A DNA stretch of 38,173 nt from Methanotorris formicicus Mc-S-70 (GTDB lineage Archaea; AGJL01; Methanococci; Methanococcales; Methanococcaceae), in assembly GCF_000243455.1 (NCBI RefSeq), contig NZ_AGJL01000014.1, positions 1 through 38,173 on the forward strand, in the 5' to 3' direction. Below, piece after piece: positions 9,430-17,248 of the stretch (positions within the stretch are counted from its first letter, which is position 1; each line of letters opens with the position of its first letter). The notes under the pieces are model-generated. The model worked only from the letters and a program-made list of their open reading frames with translations. It searched no databases and was not told where the DNA came from. The position numbers were made by a program, and so were the translations under genes.

Positions 9430-9771
9430 TTATTTTAAGTAGAAATAGAATTTTTCATCACTTGTAAGGCAGTGTATTGTTGTCTGTCTAATTCCAAAGG
9501 TCATTCCACTCTCTTTTATAAGTTTTTTCTCCAATTCAATAGTTTCTCTTAATATTTCTTTTATATCCCCACTCAATTCAACATTTATTTTTGGTTTTTC
9601 CCCAATATACATTAGGTATTTTTCATATAACGCTTCAACATCCTTCATTTGACTAACAGCAATATCATCATATAATTTATTTTTATATTCCTCGATTGAT
9701 TTAAACTTACATATTAGTAAGAGTTTTATTTTATTATAGATGATTTTTTCCATTAATTCTTTTACTTCCAT
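9430..9771 (-). CDS. Unknown small protein (113 aa)
   Basis: I do not recognise this gene. A GGTGAAAAT ribosome binding site precedes the ATG, and codon use resembles that of its neighbours, so it is very likely real. The protein is predicted to be mostly helical and highly charged, rich in Lys and Glu, with no signal peptide or membrane segment. The C-terminal stretch MTFGIRQTTIHCLTSDEKFY is the least repetitive part and the best probe for homologues. It lies between the TatD-like gene and the cupin gene on the same strand. Confidence 0.7.
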   Translation of the reverse strand: MEVKELMEKIIYNKIKLLLICKFKSIEEYKNKLYDDIAVSQMKDVEALYEKYLMYIGEKPKINVELSGDIKEILRETIELEKKLIKESGMTFGIRQTTIHCLTSDEKFYFYLK

Positions 9772-9888
9772 ATTTTCACCATAAACTAAAAATTAAACCA
9801 AATAATATTTTAATTTAGATTTGTGATATAATTAATATGAAAAAATATTAAAATGTAATTACTTCATCGTACTCATTCAATTTTTAGT

Positions 9889-10239
9889 TTATTCGCACTT
9901 TATAGCCTCTTCAGGAGCATTTAATTTCTTTGGATGTGGAGCTTTTACTACAAAGAACTCCAATATATCAGAATTTAAGTTTTGAATGAGCATCTTTACA
10001 TTAAATGGGACATATACAATAGTTCCTTCTTTGTAGTTGTGTGGTTCTTGGTCTTCTAAGGTTAAAGTCATCTCTCCTTTGATAATTATCAAATGTACGT
10101 AAGAGTTTGAATAGTGTTTAGGCATTTGCTCTCCTTTTGGCAATATAATATGGTTGATTTGAACATGCTCGGTATTGACAATTTTTTCAACAACCTTTGT
10201 TATAGCATCTTTTTTAAATTCATAAACTTTTTCTATCAT
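9889..10239 (-). CDS. Cupin domain protein
   Basis: A 116-residue single-domain cupin. The first motif is visible as MPKHYSNSYVHLIIIKGEMTL and the second as GTIVYVPFNVKMLIQNL. The first motif keeps two His and a Glu that could bind a metal; the second motif lacks a clear His, so the site may be incomplete. GAGGTGATATAA precedes the ATG. It lies 72 bp downstream of hcp on the same strand and may be read with it, but its upstream gap has its own TATA-like ACTTTATAAC. Function is unknown; small cupins often act as sensors or sugar or metabolite binders. Confidence 0.8.
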   Translation of the reverse strand: MIEKVYEFKKDAITKVVEKIVNTEHVQINHIILPKGEQMPKHYSNSYVHLIIIKGEMTLTLEDQEPHNYKEGTIVYVPFNVKMLIQNLNSDILEFFVVKAPHPKKLNAPEEAIKCE

Positions 10240-10311
10240 TTATATCACCTCAAAATTCTTAAAAAATTGGTTATAAAGTATTAAGAGAAAGATTTAATAG
10301 ATGTAGGAAAT

Positions 10312-11959
10312 TTATCCAACTAATTTTTTGATATCTTCATCAACTGTTGAGATTGTTGAGATTCCAAACTTCTCAACCAATACTTTCACCACATTTGGTG
10401 ATAGGAATGCTGGTATTGTTGGACCTAATGCTATATTCTTAACTCCTAAGTAGAGCAATGCTAATAAGACAGTAACTGCCTTTTGCTCATACCATGCAAT
10501 GTTGTAAGCGATTGGGAGTTCATTTATGTCCTCTAACCCAAGAACTTCTTTTAACTTCAATGCAACTACTGCTAATGAATAACTATCATTACACTGCCCA
10601 GCATCTAATACTCTTGGAATTCCATCAATGTCTCCTAAATCTAATTTAATGAATCTGTATTTTGCACATCCACATGTCAATATAACTGTGTCTTTTGGTA
10701 ATTTCTTAGCAAATTCAGTGTAGTATTCTCTTGTCTTGTGTCTTCCATCACATCCAGCCATTACAACGAATTTTCTTATCTTTCCGCTTTTAACGGCTTC
10801 AACTATCTTATCTGCCAATGCTAAAACTTGATTATGAGCGAATCCTCCAACGATTTTTCCTTCTTCAAGTGGTGTTGGTGGTTTACACTTTTTAGCGTGT
10901 TCAATAACTTCTGAGAAGTCCTTAGTTCCATCTTCTCTTACAGGAATTCTCTTCAATCCAGGATAGCCAACTTCATTTGTTACATAAACTCTATCTTTGT
11001 ATGAGTCTTTTGGTGGAACTAAACAATTTGTTGTCATAACTATTGGACCGTTGAATTTCTCAAACTCCTCTTTTTGGAATGGCCATGAACCTCCATAGTT
11101 TCCTACAAAGTGTTCATATTTCTTAAAGAATGGATAATAATGGGCAGGTAACATCTCAGAGTGTGTATAAACATCAACTCCTGCATCTTTACTTTGCTCT
11201 AATAACTGCTCTAAGTCCTTTAAGTCATGACCACTAATCAATAATTCCTGGTCTGTCTCTAACTCCTAAGTTAACTTCAGTTATTTCTGGATGTCCATAA
11301 GTTTCAGTGTTTGCTTTGTCTAATAATGCTAATGTTTCTACTGCATATTTTCCTGTTTCCATTGCTAAGTTAAAGAGTTCATCAGCATCTTTACTATCAA
11401 CAAGTTTTGTCATTGCTCTAACTATAAACTTATGGATTTCTTCATTGTTATAGCCGAGATGCATTGCATGGCTTAAATAGGCACCAATTCCCTTAATCCC
11501 ATAAGTTATAAGTTCTTTTAAAGACCTTATATCTTCATTATCCTCTGCTAATACACTAACTTCTTTTGCTTTTGATAATTCTATTATGTCATTATCATTT
11601 TCATAATTCCATGTTGCACAGTGAGGAAGTTCTTCTTTATTTAAATTGGTTTTTTCAATAACTTTTTCCCTCAAAGTGACTCCTTTCTTTATCCAATCTA
11701 TTACATCTTTATCGTCAAAATTGACATTTGTGATTGTTACAAATAATGCCTTTGGTATGTATTCCATAACTTCATCATCTAAGTAGTTACCCTTATTACA
11801 TGCATAGCATAAACCTTTTATAGTATAAACCAATAAATCTTGAAGGTTTGCTACATTATCTTTCTTCCCACAAACCCCCACTACTGTACATCCTTCATTT
11901 CTTGCAGCCTCTTGGCATTGGAAACAGAACATATTTGTTGGTCTTGGAGTGTATTCCAT
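10312..11959 (-). pseudogene. hcp: Hybrid-cluster protein (hydroxylamine reductase), frameshifted
   Basis: Hcp carries a 4Fe-4S cluster and an unusual Fe-S-O hybrid cluster; it reduces hydroxylamine in vitro and acts in nitric-oxide stress in bacteria. The N-terminal 240 residues (11959-11234) contain C12-X2-C15-X8-C24-X5-C30 and end prematurely at a TAG after RDRPGIID. The C-terminal 308 residues continue from [15 protein letters not shown] to the stop at 10312, with [38 protein letters not shown] and [10 protein letters not shown], which hold hybrid-cluster ligands. Together the halves make the normal length of about 549 residues. One extra A at about 11242 (GGAATT-A-TTGATT) breaks the frame. 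Both halves look unmutated otherwise, so the lesion is recent, an assembly error, or bypassed. GGTGAAAAT precedes the start. Its promoter shares a 22-bp element with that of the CGGC gene upstream. Confidence 0.9.
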
Positions 11960-12050
11960 ATTTTCACCTATTAAATTTTTTAATTGTAAGCCAATCCTTT
12001 ACGAGAGCATTTTAGATTGCACTTTACAATTAATTTTTTCTTTTTCTATC

Positions 12051-12072
12051 ATATAAATAGGTTTTTGACCAT
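12051..12072 (-). promoter_or_regulatory. hcp promoter with shared TATA-proximal element
   Basis: On the minus strand, ATGGTCAAAAACCT is followed by ATTTATAT, a TATA box about 92 bp upstream of the hcp start. The same 22-bp block, with only two differences, is at 13269-13290 in front of the CGGC gene. Identity extends well beyond a TATA box and BRE, so a specific regulator is likely to bind here. Confidence 0.6.
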
Positions 12073-12155
12073 CTTTTTTTAGAAATTTGGACAATTAGTA
12101 TTTACAGCCATGGAGATGTTAGATATAATTATTATGAATAATTTTAGTTTTAGTA

Positions 12156-12839
12156 TTACTCTAACACTTTTCCATCAATTGAAATAACATGCTTTTTTAT
12201 TTCACAATCAATCCCCTCAAGTGCCTTTTTTACTAAGTTATACATGCTATGACAGCAAGGAACGCTCATTATTACAACATCAACCTTTTTTATGTTGTTT
12301 AATTTAACAATTGCTCTTATTTTCTCCATATATCCAGAAGTGTCATCCAATTTGGGACATCCAATAGCCAAAACCTTTTCTTTTAAGAATTTTTTGTGGA
12401 AATTAGCATAGGCGAATGGAACACAGTCCGCTGCAATAATAAGTTCGGCATTTTTGAAGTATGGGGCAGTTGGATTCAATAGATGAAGTTGTATAGGCCA
12501 ATTCATTAACTCTGAACTTATTTCTACATCATTATCTTCTTCTGATTTTTCCCTTTTCAATGTCATTGCCATTGAACCAGGACATTTATGTCCTGAATGT
12601 TGGTGTTCATCAACTTCAATTTCTTCTTTTGTTATTTTTATTGCATCTACTGGGCATACATCTAAACATGTTCCTATTCCATCGCAATAAACTTCTTTTT
12701 CTTTATTAACCTTAACCTTTTTAGTTTCTGGGTCTGGAATTAGAATATTTTCTTCACATGCTTTAACACATAGCCCGCATTCTTCATAACCAAGACACTT
12801 ATCTTGGTCGACTTCAATTCTATATCTCATTATTTTCAT
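12156..12839 (-). CDS. Iron-sulfur ferredoxin-type protein, probable Hcp partner
   Basis: A 227-residue protein. The N-terminal ferredoxin domain has C-X5-C-X2-C-X3-C (from CLGYEECGLCVKACEENI) and then CDGIGTCLDVCP, where the usual fourth cysteine is replaced by Ile. A GHKCPGS motif follows. The C-terminal domain has NWPIQLHLLNPTAPYF, ADCVPFAYANFH, AIGCPKLDD and a final PCCH. This two-part family is often found beside hcp in anaerobes and is thought to supply it with electrons (inference from context). The start is the ATG at 12839, because GGTGG lies 5 bases before it; the longer frame begins with TTG inside that site. It is 59 bp downstream of the CGGC gene with no strong promoter between, so the two probably form an operon. 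Confidence 0.88.
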   Translation of the reverse strand: MKIMRYRIEVDQDKCLGYEECGLCVKACEENILIPDPETKKVKVNKEKEVYCDGIGTCLDVCPVDAIKITKEEIEVDEHQHSGHKCPGSMAMTLKREKSEEDNDVEISSELMNWPIQLHLLNPTAPYFKNAELIIAADCVPFAYANFHKKFLKEKVLAIGCPKLDDTSGYMEKIRAIVKLNNIKKVDVVIMSVPCCHSMYNLVKKALEGIDCEIKKHVISIDGKVLE

Positions 12840-12898
12840 AAATACCACCAATTTAAATATCCAAATTTATCTAAGAAATAAAAGATTAAAGTTTTGAT

Positions 12899-13219
12899 TT
12901 AGAAGTGAGAACCAATTACAACTTTTGCCCCCATCTTTTCAATCTCCCCCTTCATTTCTTCGACATACCTGCATTTTGGTTTAAGTGCATCCATGCAGGT
13001 TGCAAAGTGAACAACTTCCAATCCATGCTTTTCTATTAGTTGTTTTATTTGATTCAATCCTAATCTTCCTGGACATCCATCACATGTTATCATGGTTAAG
13101 AACTCAACATCCTCATAGTCCTTAAATGTGTCTTTCTTGTTTAATGCTGCTGTCACACAACCTACTGCAGGGCAAGTCTTTGCCGCACTGTCGCACCTTA
13201 AAATTGCAACTTTTGTCAT
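12899..13219 (-). CDS. CGGC-domain-like protein
   Basis: A 106-residue protein with the layout of the CGGC family (about 100-110 residues, several invariant cysteines proposed to bind metal or act in redox). Visible cysteines: RCDSAAKTCPAVGC at the N-terminus, MITCDGCPGR in the middle where the family name motif CGGC lies, FATCMDALKPKCRYV near the C-terminus. The central motif is CDGCPG rather than CGGC. GGTGAAAAA precedes the ATG. It is the first gene of a pair with the ferredoxin and shares its promoter element with hcp. The biochemical role of the family is not established. Confidence 0.78.
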   Translation of the reverse strand: MTKVAILRCDSAAKTCPAVGCVTAALNKKDTFKDYEDVEFLTMITCDGCPGRLGLNQIKQLIEKHGLEVVHFATCMDALKPKCRYVEEMKGEIEKMGAKVVIGSHF

Positions 13220-13268
13220 TTTTTCACCATATTTATTTTTATTGACAAATAATATGCAGTATTTAATA

Positions 13269-13290
13269 ATATAAAAAGATTTTTGACCAT
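13269..13290 (-). promoter_or_regulatory. CGGC-ferredoxin promoter, same element as hcp
   Basis: On the minus strand, ATGGTCAAAAATCT is followed by TTTTATAT, a TATA box about 50 bp upstream of the CGGC start. Twenty of 22 positions equal the block in front of hcp at 12051-12072. The flanks on both sides diverge, so this is not simply a recent duplication of a large segment. Confidence 0.6.
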
Positions 13291-13414
13291 TTTAACTTAA
13301 AAAAATAGATAATAATTATTTTTTTGTTAAAGATTGAAGATATAATTTTTATGAAATAATAAAAGAATCGTAGGAATTTTTGAATGTAATTTTTAACCCA
13401 TAACAAAAGTTAGG

Positions 13415-13822
13415 TTAAAATATAACGACTTTATCATAAATCTTTCCATCAATCTTTGAAATCTCTTCATAAAATTCAGATATTTCCTTTGCATCCCCTT
13501 CAACAACAAAAATCTCTACTTTCTTATTTTTACCACATGATGTTGTTATATAAGATTGATTTAATGATTTAACCACATCATTATATTTAAAATACAATTT
13601 ACTCATCTTTTCCATCGACTCCTTTGTTGGAGTGTATACTACAATAATAATTCCGCTAATATTTCCATCCTTATCTAATGAATTACTCTCTAAGATGTGT
13701 TTTCTCACTGCATCCCTAATTAATTCACTCCTACTTGAGTATCCTTTCTTCTTAACTACATCATCTATTTCTTTTAAAAGAAATTTTGAAAATGATATAC
13801 TGATTCTCTCAACGTTTACCAT
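13415..13822 (-). CDS. NikR-like ribbon-helix-helix regulator lacking nickel histidines
   Basis: A 135-residue protein with the NikR architecture: an N-terminal ribbon-helix-helix (VERISISFSKFLLKEIDD, then SSRSELIRDAVRKHIL) followed by an ACT-like C-terminal domain (GIIIVVYTP, then YNDVVKSLNQSYITTSC, VEIFVVEGDAKEI). In nickel-binding NikR the ligands are three His and one Cys in a LHVHxxHxxC-type segment. Here that segment reads LNQSYITTSC: the Cys is kept but the His positions are Asn and Ser, and the earlier HHHHD-like stretch is FKYND. It is therefore unlikely to sense nickel in the usual way. It lies next to the CGGC/ferredoxin/hcp genes and could regulate them through another signal (inference). 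Possible translational coupling with the small ORF upstream. Confidence 0.85.
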   Translation of the reverse strand: MVNVERISISFSKFLLKEIDDVVKKKGYSSRSELIRDAVRKHILESNSLDKDGNISGIIIVVYTPTKESMEKMSKLYFKYNDVVKSLNQSYITTSCGKNKKVEIFVVEGDAKEISEFYEEISKIDGKIYDKVVIF

Positions 13823-13929
13823 ACTACCACTTCAAACTTTTCTTCTTTTTTACCAACTAGATTTATGTTAAATTTGTTAACAAGGGATTCTAAAACTTCA
13901 GAGGGTTTTTTATCTACAATAGACATCAT
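13816..13929 (-). CDS. Possible 37-residue leader ORF
   Basis: An open frame of 37 codons (MMSIVDKKPSEVLESLVNKF at the N-terminus, ending FEVVVW) whose TAA overlaps the ATGGTAA at the start of the NikR-like gene, a geometry typical of translational coupling. No GGTG ribosome binding site precedes its ATG, so it would have to be leaderless or is not translated. The amino-acid composition is protein-like. It could be a small partner or leader peptide, or the eroded N-terminal part of a larger protein. I recognise no family. Confidence 0.35.
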   Translation of the reverse strand: MMSIVDKKPSEVLESLVNKFNINLVGKKEEKFEVVVW

Positions 13930-14292
13930 AAATTTAAATTATTATGTTTTGTTGACATGGTTTTGCGTTAGAATTGATATAATTAACCTATTTCAAAATT
14001 TAAGGCAAATACAACATTTAAAACGGATATATAAATAAATTCCTAAAATTCACAAACAATTATAATTGAAATTATCCTAATAGGAACGACCATAATTTCT
14101 ACTTTATCGTAAGACATAAGTATTATAATATACATTTAACACTGTTTAGATATTTATAATTTGCAATAAGATTTCCGAAAGATCATAAATTGGGAATTTT
14201 AAATAAAGAATATTATATCTTTAATTTTATTTGGATAATGCAAATAAATAAATGTAGTATTTTTGTGTAATTGAAAAATTATGGGGTAGAGT
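13930..14292. other. Gene-free intergenic region
   Basis: About 360 bp of AT-rich DNA between two divergent genes, the NikR-like/leader unit and the tRNA thiolase. I see no ORF of note, no GC-rich structured RNA and no clear long dyad. A TATA-like GATATATAAATAAA occurs on the plus strand near 14028-14042, and ATAAATAAATG near 14239, close to the thiolase gene. Confidence 0.6.
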
Positions 14293-15210
14293 ATGATGAA
14301 ATGCAGTAAATGTGGAAGTAAGGCAATATATCATCAAAAATACTCTGGTCTATATTTATGCAAAGAGTGTTTTATAAAGGATGTTGAAAGAAAGGTGAGA
14401 AAATCTCTCGGCAAAAAAATCATAAAAAACAATATGAAAATAGGCGTTGGATTGAGTGGAGGAAAGGATAGTGTGGTTATGACATACATATTAAATAAAT
14501 TCTTTGAAACAATCCCAAATTCAGAGATTGTCGTATTTTTTGTAGATGAGGGTATAAAGGGGTTTAGAGAAGTAGCGAGAAAATTTGTTATAGAATTTTG
14601 TGAAAGATACGACATAAAATACAAAATCATCCCACTTAAAGAAGAACTTGGGATTACCCTTGATGATATTGTGAAGATTGCAAGAGAAAAAAATATAACT
14701 TTAAATCCATGTTCCTTTTGTGGTGTAATGAGGAGGAAATTATTAAACAAATATGCATTAAAAGAGGGATGTAATTATTTAGCCATAGGGCACAACTTGG
14801 ATGACATATCTCAGGCAATAATGATGAACTATATAGATGGATCTATAGAAAAACTTGTTAGATTGGGTAAAGATGCAGAGCATCCGCTTTTGGTGAAGAG
14901 GATAAGGCCCCTAAAATACATCCCGGAGGAAGAGGTTCAGTTGTATGCTGATTTAGTTGGATTAAAGTATCAAAAAGAACCTTGTCCTTACTCATCAATC
15001 TCATATAGGGCAGAAATAAGTGAGATTATTGACAAACTTGAAGACAGCCATCCAGGAACAAGGCATTCAATTGTAAGTGGCTTTGAAAAATTAATTAAGC
15101 ACTTGGATATTAAAATGGAAGTAAAAACATGCAAGATTTGTGGAGAACCAAGTTCAGGAGATATCTGCAAGGTTTGCTTATGGATGGAGAAGTTGGGACT
15201 TAGAGTATAG
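14293..15210 (+). CDS. tRNA 2-thiolation protein, TtuA/NcsA type
   Basis: An ATP-pyrophosphatase that activates a tRNA uridine by adenylation so that sulfur can be added. The 305-residue protein has an N-terminal zinc-finger-like pair (CSKCGSK and LCKECF), the PP-loop VGLSGGKDSVVM near residue 53, the catalytic and cluster-binding CSFCGVMRRK near residue 140, IGHNLDDISQ, and a C-terminal CKICGEPSSGDICKVC zinc site. This layout is that of TtuA/NcsA rather than TtcA or MnmA. Archaeal members hold a 4Fe-4S cluster and act at U54 or U34; which position this one uses cannot be read. GGGGTAGAG precedes the ATG. Marker protein 16 follows by 33 bp and is probably co-transcribed. Confidence 0.9.
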   Translation: MMKCSKCGSKAIYHQKYSGLYLCKECFIKDVERKVRKSLGKKIIKNNMKIGVGLSGGKDSVVMTYILNKFFETIPNSEIVVFFVDEGIKGFREVARKFVIEFCERYDIKYKIIPLKEELGITLDDIVKIAREKNITLNPCSFCGVMRRKLLNKYALKEGCNYLAIGHNLDDISQAIMMNYIDGSIEKLVRLGKDAEHPLLVKRIRPLKYIPEEEVQLYADLVGLKYQKEPCPYSSISYRAEISEIIDKLEDSHPGTRHSIVSGFEKLIKHLDIKMEVKTCKICGEPSSGDICKVCLWMEKLGLRV

Positions 15211-15243
15211 TCGTTTGCATTATAAAAATAAAAAGGTGAATCT

Positions 15244-16413
15244 ATGGATAAGATAGTGGTTACAATAGATGAGTTAAAAAAGATGATAAGGAATAATGAG
15301 GAAGATAAAATAGATGAAATAGATATTGTCACAGCAGCAACATGCGGTATAATGTCTGGAACAATGGCAATCTTTCACATCCCTATGAAAGACAAGTTTA
15401 GAAAAGCAGAGAAGGTATATTTAAATGGCATTAAGAGTTTCCCAGGACCATGTCCAAACGAATATCTTGGCAGTGTGGATGTGGTTGTTTTTGGAACAGA
15501 ACATAGTGAGGATTATGGAGGAGGATTTTTGTTTAAGGATTTGGTGAGAGGGAAGGAAGTTGAGGTAAAGGTTGAATGTGATGGAAAAATATACACAAAT
15601 GAAATAACTCTTGAGGAGATTCCAACTGCAAGGATGATTGGAACAAGAATGGCATTTAAAAACTACGTTGCAGTTACAAACCTTGGAGATGAACCAATAA
15701 AAACAATATTCCATAGAAAGTTTTTGAGAAAAGGAGAGGCATCATTCTCAGGTTGTGGGGAAATAAACCCACTACAAAATATGCACGTGGATGAGAAGGA
15801 ACTTGTTGGTAAGAAGATTTTGTTGAATGGTTCTGAAGGTGTTATATTAGGATTTGGAACAAGACACTCTAAGGAAAAACCAAACATCATGATTTCTGCA
15901 GATATGCATAATATGGATGCCTACTATTTAGGTGGTTTTATAACCTCAGCAGGATCGGAGGTATTCAACACTATAGCAATTCCAATAGAGGTGGATGAGA
16001 AGCATAAGGAGTATTTAAAGAAACTTGATGAATATATTGACTTGCCATTGACAAATGTCATTGGTAGGAATATTGTGGATGTTGGGAAATATTCAGAGGT
16101 TTGGAAAGATGTTGATTTAAGACCTCATGTTAATGTATATAGGTGTAGAAATTGTGATTTTTGCATAGTTGAGGAGTTGTGTCCAACAAAGGCAGTAAGA
16201 AGGGTGGAGCATTTAGGTGGGAGAAGGTTACCTAATGAAGATTGCTTTGGATGTGGAGTTTGTGCAACAAGTTGTCCTTATGGGATATATCAGATGAAAT
16301 TAGGTAGTATATTAGATATTCCAATAACATGCAGGCAATCTGATAGAGAGAGAGCATTAAAACTTGCTGAAGAATTAAAAGAGAGGATTATTAAGGGAGA
16401 ATTTGATATTTAG
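15244..16413 (+). CDS. Methanogenesis marker 16 metalloprotein (DUF39 plus ferredoxin)
   Basis: A 389-residue protein with an N-terminal DUF39/HcyD-type domain (ATCGIMSGTMAIFHIP, GPCPNEYLGSVDVVVFGTEH, GEASFSGCGEINPLQ) and a C-terminal two-cluster ferredoxin domain (CRNCDFCIVEELCPTKAV and CFGCGVCATSCPYGIYQM). This is the architecture of the protein family found only in methanogens and called marker 16. DUF39 relatives take part in sulfide-dependent homocysteine synthesis, so a sulfur-transfer role is plausible. AGGTGAATCT precedes the ATG. Its position right behind a tRNA thiolase gene agrees with a link to sulfur metabolism, though this is inference. Confidence 0.9.
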   Translation: MDKIVVTIDELKKMIRNNEEDKIDEIDIVTAATCGIMSGTMAIFHIPMKDKFRKAEKVYLNGIKSFPGPCPNEYLGSVDVVVFGTEHSEDYGGGFLFKDLVRGKEVEVKVECDGKIYTNEITLEEIPTARMIGTRMAFKNYVAVTNLGDEPIKTIFHRKFLRKGEASFSGCGEINPLQNMHVDEKELVGKKILLNGSEGVILGFGTRHSKEKPNIMISADMHNMDAYYLGGFITSAGSEVFNTIAIPIEVDEKHKEYLKKLDEYIDLPLTNVIGRNIVDVGKYSEVWKDVDLRPHVNVYRCRNCDFCIVEELCPTKAVRRVEHLGGRRLPNEDCFGCGVCATSCPYGIYQMKLGSILDIPITCRQSDRERALKLAEELKERIIKGEFDI

Positions 16414-16453
16414 GCAGATTAATTTTAAATTTTCTAAACATTAAAAAATAATA

Positions 16454-16524
16454 GTGGTGCCCTATTTTGGGGGTCGGAACCTTTAACCCGTCTCGGTGTC
16501 AGCCATAAGGCCTCATCCACAATA
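16454..16524 (+). ncRNA. GC-rich element, candidate small structured RNA
   Basis: About 57% of the 67 bases from 16454 to 16520 are G or C, in an intergenic region otherwise very AT-rich. In hyperthermophilic methanogens such islands between genes usually mark stable RNAs. The ends GTGG and CCAC can pair, inner short stems are possible (CCC/GGG at the start, GCC-ATAA-GGC near the end), and an ACA at 16519-16521 is followed by three bases, ATA, as in an H/ACA guide RNA on the plus strand. I could not fold a convincing guide pocket or kink-turn by eye, so the class is open. It is not a tRNA: no acceptor stem or anticodon arm. It could alternatively be a conserved 3' element of the upstream gene. 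Confidence 0.5.
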
Positions 16525-16644
16525 ATATTATAATCAGTATTAATCACATTTTAGTATTAATAATTTTTAATTTATATTACTTTCGATATAAAATTATCTA
16601 ATTAGTATTATTAAGATTGTTAAAAATAAGTCCATTATACATTT

Positions 16645-17218
16645 GAAATAGTAAAATCAAAGGGGCAAAGTATATTGAGGTTACTGAAACCATTCAAAGA
16701 TATTTAAATTCCCTTCCATCTGAAAAGAGACATAATTTAATGAAAGAAATAGAAAATGACTTTGAAGATTATTTAGAAAGACATTGGGAGGATTATGAAT
16801 TTACTGGAATAGTTAAAATTGACTTAAAAACTTTTGAAGTTAAGAGTGGAAAGGTTAGCGGGCATCTCTTAAACAACTTCGCCATGGATGAATTTAACAA
16901 CCATTTAAGAGTGGCAACAACAATTGGGAACTGGAGATTTAGAAATAAGATGACAAACAACATCTATCTTTAAGAGACTATCATGCCTTTTTATGGGATG
17001 AGAAGTATAAAATCTTCTTCATTCCAGTTCATAACCATGCATACATCTTCAAAGTGAGTAATGGAGAGATTGAGATGGTTAATGATGATGAACATAAAGG
17101 AGTAGTATTGAGAGCTTTATTTATAAACAACTATTTATATACATTCTCACGAACGGAGATGCATGTATTGGATGAGAATATCTGGGAATTAATTAAAAAG
17201 ATAGAGTTTGATAAATAA
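16645..17218 (+). pseudogene. Beta-propeller secreted protein, degraded remnant
   Basis: Two separated pieces of a beta-propeller family protein. Piece one (16645-16976; 110 codons including an internal ATG at 16740) reads VTETIQRYLNSLP, then HWEDYEFTGIVKIDLKTFEV, GHLLNNFAMDEFNNHLRVAT and NNIYL before a TAA. Piece two (about 16973-17218, another frame) reads DYHAFLWDEKYKIFFIPV, then LRALFINNYLYTFSRTEMHV, ending at a TAA. In intact proteins the NNIY segment is followed by several hundred residues before the HKAFLWD-like segment, so a large internal deletion joined the two, and the signal-peptide part is also missing. Full-length relatives have roughly 600 residues or more. No function is expected from the remnant. 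Confidence 0.75.
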
Positions 17219-17248
17219 TTTCCATATATAGTTAGATGAGGTAGAATT

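Noticed and set aside
16454-16520. tRNA or T-arm-like sequence on the minus strand (GGTTCCGACCCC)
   Set aside because: No acceptor stem, D-arm or anticodon arm can be built around it in either orientation.
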